Both the position numbers and the translations under genes were made by a program. Positions 62,073 through 64,000 of a stretch of 64,000 bases of DNA are shown here, piece after piece; within the stretch, counting starts at the first letter, position 1; every line of letters starts with the position of its first letter. The DNA is taken from the NCBI GenBank assembly GCA_036496285.1, contig DASXLI010000098.1, forward strand, positions 59,193 to 123,192, read 5' to 3'. Source of the stretch: DP-19 sp036496285. GTDB lineage: Bacteria; Desulfobacterota; Binatia; UTPRO1. The notes under the pieces are model-generated. The model did no database searches. It saw nothing but the letters and a program-made list of their open reading frames with translations, and was not told the DNA's origin.

Positions 62073-63265
62073 GGCCGCGCCGCCTCCGCACCGCCGAGGC
62101 CCATGCCACGGGCGACGAGCGCGTAGGCCGCGCCGCCGACAAGCGCCGCGATCAGCACCGCCTGCGCGACGAGCGGCTCGGCGAACGGATAGACCGCGAG
62201 CCAGTCGCGCAGCAGCGGCAGCTCGGGAAGGCGCACCGGCGTGACCGACACCCAGCCCGCCTCCTGCAACTCGCGCACGCCCGCGCCCGCGAACTTGAAC
62301 GCCAGCACGTAGAGCAGGATGCCGGTCGCGGCGAAGAACGGGCGGATCGGGATGCGCACGCCGTAGCGGAAGAGCGCGACCCCGATGACGCCGAGGACGG
62401 CGATGCCGAGCGCGAGCCCCGACGCGACCGCGGAAAGCGCGAGCGGGTTGCCCGCCGCGCGCCCGGCGAGCGCCTCGTAGAAGAGCACGGTCTCGAAGCC
62501 CTCGCGGAAGACGACGAGGAACGCGAGCAGCACGAGGCTCCGCGCCTGGCCGGTGCCGAGCGCGCCCTCGAGCCGGGTGCGGACGAACGCCTGCCAGCGC
62601 CGCGCCTCGGACTTGGAGATGAGCCAGTACGACGCCGCGAAGAGCACGACCACGGCGATGAGCATCGTGATGCCTTCGAGCGCCTCACGCGCCGGCCCGC
62701 CGATCGGCAGCACGCGCTGCGCGACGACCGCGAGGCCGAGGCTCGCCACCACCGCGGCGCCGCCGCCGGCGTAGATCAGCATCCGCTTCCCGGGCTGCCC
62801 GACCTTCACCAGGTACGCGGCGAGCGCGGTGAGGATGAGGAGGGCCTCGAATCCCTCGCGCACGATGATGACGAAGGCGTCGACGAAGAGGCTCGAGGAG
62901 CCCGCCGCCGTGGCGGGCTGCGCGACCGCCTCGAGGATGCCCGCGAGCTCCGCCGCCTGCGCGCGCACGTCCATGGCCGGCGCGCCGCTCTTCATCGCCC
63001 CCGCGAGCGCCAGCCAGCGCACCTCGAGATCGCGATAGCGCGCCGGATCGGCGGCCTTCACCTGCCCGTCGAGCGGCGAGCTCTCGAAGCGCAGGAACGC
63101 GTCGCCCACCGCGACCCGCGCCGACGGATCGGGATAGCGGCCAGCGGCGTCGCGGATCGCCGCCGCGAAATCCTCGTCGGCGTGCGCCAGCCGGACACCT
63201 CCCGGCGCCAGTGCCAGCGCGACGAGCGCGAGGAGGAGGGAAAGGAGACGGAGGCGAGCGCTCAT
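62069..63265 (-). CDS. FTR1 family iron permease
   Basis: The 398-residue protein has a signal peptide, a short periplasmic N-terminal domain and about seven membrane helices with the two REGFE motifs (REGFEALL and REGFETVLF) that bind iron in FTR1/EfeU. It imports iron after oxidation. It is flanked by the P19-like gene upstream (stop overlaps by 4 bases) and the cytochrome gene downstream. This arrangement matches FtrABCD or EfeUOB-like iron uptake. Confidence 0.94.
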   Translation of the reverse strand: MSARLRLLSLLLALVALALAPGGVRLAHADEDFAAAIRDAAGRYPDPSARVAVGDAFLRFESSPLDGQVKAADPARYRDLEVRWLALAGAMKSGAPAMDVRAQAAELAGILEAVAQPATAAGSSSLFVDAFVIIVREGFEALLILTALAAYLVKVGQPGKRMLIYAGGGAAVVASLGLAVVAQRVLPIGGPAREALEGITMLIAVVVLFAASYWLISKSEARRWQAFVRTRLEGALGTGQARSLVLLAFLVVFREGFETVLFYEALAGRAAGNPLALSAVASGLALGIAVLGVIGVALFRYGVRIPIRPFFAATGILLYVLAFKFAGAGVRELQEAGWVSVTPVRLPELPLLRDWLAVYPFAEPLVAQAVLIAALVGGAAYALVARGMGLGGAEAARP

Positions 63266-64000
63266 GCGAACCTCGAGGCGTCGCGGCGTGCCGTGCGCCG
63301 CGACGGCAGCGGCACCTCGAGGTCCGCCGCGCCGTCGAGGCGCGGCTGGTCGACGGACCCGAGGGACGGCGGATCGACGTGGATGCGCACGGTCTTCACG
63401 CCCGCGGGCAGCGCCAGCGTCTCGCCGTAGTGGGAGAAGATCGACAGCAACGGGTGCAGGGTGGCGGAGCCGAGCTCGCGCGCGCCGTCGAGGAAGGTGA
63501 GGGTCACGCGCGCGTCGGGCACGAGCTGACCGGTCTCACGGTCGAGCAGCACGACCTCCAGGTGGTTCGTCGCGTCCGCGCCGACCTGCTGCAGGACCGG
63601 CGCACCGTCCTGCCAGAGCCAGATCGGCTCCGGCCCCTCGACGATCAGGCCGACCCGGTACGGGCCGGCGTCGTGCAGCGTGCCCGCCTCGGTGCGCGCC
63701 TGCAGCACGTCGTCGCCGATCGCGTAGTCGGCGTCCTGCGGCGCGATCGGCTTGCCGTCGAAGTGGAGCGCACCCTGCCGCACGTGGCCCTGCAGGGTCA
63801 CCGTCACCGGGCTCACGAAGTGGGTGAGCATGTCGCCGTGGCGGGCGTAGGCCGGCGGCGAGGCGCGGACGGTGACGGTCACCGGCCCGTCGCCGGGGAG
63901 CGTCACGTTCGCGCCGTATTGGTGGAAGTCGCCCCACAGCTCGGTCAGCACGAACGCCGCGTCGCGTCCGTCGCGCGACAGCACCGCGGTCACCTTGGAG
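63262..64000 (-). CDS. P19-like periplasmic iron-binding protein (5' partial)
   Basis: The visible 246 residues read through the window edge, so the N-terminus is missing. They contain a P19/Tpd-type domain segment (GDFHQYGANVTLPGDGPVTV, then YARHGDML) and a second, related domain later (FSHYGETLALPAGVKTV), so it looks like two fused P19 folds or one P19 plus a related domain. P19 proteins bind iron or copper in the periplasm and feed FTR1-type permeases. The stop overlaps the FTR1 start. A GTG at 63993 is in frame but is probably internal, because the frame stays open upstream. Confidence 0.75.
   Translation of the reverse strand, partial: SKVTAVLSRDGRDAAFVLTELWGDFHQYGANVTLPGDGPVTVTVRASPPAYARHGDMLTHFVSPVTVTLQGHVRQGALHFDGKPIAPQDADYAIGDDVLQARTEAGTLHDAGPYRVGLIVEGPEPIWLWQDGAPVLQQVGADATNHLEVVLLDRETGQLVPDARVTLTFLDGARELGSATLHPLLSIFSHYGETLALPAGVKTVRIHVDPPSLGSVDQPRLDGAADLEVPLPSRRTARRDASRFA

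Overview
The window is GC-rich bacterial chromosome, roughly two thirds G+C by eye, with tightly packed genes and many 4-base ATGA or GTGA start/stop overlaps. The gene content suggests a deltaproteobacterium-like lineage, such as Binatota, Myxococcota or a relative. The pointers are a DUF4215-type Cys-rich repeat protein, a secreted Cys-rich protein, acyl-CoA dehydrogenase pairs, GatCAB for indirect amidation of tRNA, bifunctional-type ArgJ, an RpoH-type sigma factor and GAFTGA-less enhancer-binding proteins. No rRNA or species marker is present, so the phylum is an inference. No CRISPR array, complete insertion sequence, prophage or replication origin is visible.

Layout. 1-4.1 kb: the end of a propeller/Cys-rich protein, then a small decayed island bounded by a 3' half tRNA-Ser and an intact tRNA-Ser(UGA). 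The island carries an RclA/MerA-like flavoprotein, a DUF4126 membrane protein, a damaged K+ channel gene and gene remnants. 4.2-8.3 kb: an overlapping operon of DUF427 protein, MOSC-ferredoxin-reductase fusion, alpha/beta hydrolase and DoxX. 8.3-12.2 kb: two acyl-CoA dehydrogenases divergent from a MaoC-type hydratase and a TetR regulator, which look like one acyl-CoA oxidation module. 12.2-16.3 kb: Nudix, a small exported protein, a class III cyclase, SerS and an orphan gene. 16.3-17.1 kb: non-coding DNA with composite repeats. 17.1-20.8 kb: YraN and gatCAB. 20.8-24.2 kb: an acyltransferase and two unusual AAA+ regulators flanking a sigma-54-like promoter. 24.2-29.7 kb: a large secreted subtilase with a beta-propeller, a ferritin-like protein and a DUF1330 protein. 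29.7-33.6 kb: argJ and secA.

33.7-40.5 kb holds the most unusual gene: a 2267-residue protein joining zinc ribbons, a class III nucleotide cyclase, a signalling ATPase, a helical region and eight NTF2/SnoaL-like modules arranged as four tandem pairs. 40.6-45.9 kb: an overlapping run of a GT2 glycosyltransferase, an unknown protein, an SPL-like radical SAM protein and murI, then engB, DUF309 and envelope proteins. 45.9-48.3 kb: a CinA-like protein and a ThDP enzyme. 48.4-51.3 kb: a stress and transcription cluster rpoZ-dnaJ-cbpM-rpoH. 51.4-56.3 kb: small proteins, tlyA, ispA, xseB and xseA. 56.3-58.7 kb: a TetR regulator divergent from a DUF2147 protein and a DipZ-like thiol-redox protein, with two operator-like sites over a consensus-like promoter. 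58.7-64 kb: a VOC protein, a YibQ-like deacetylase, CtpA, and an iron-uptake set (P19-like protein, FTR1 permease, cytochrome c) that runs off the window end.
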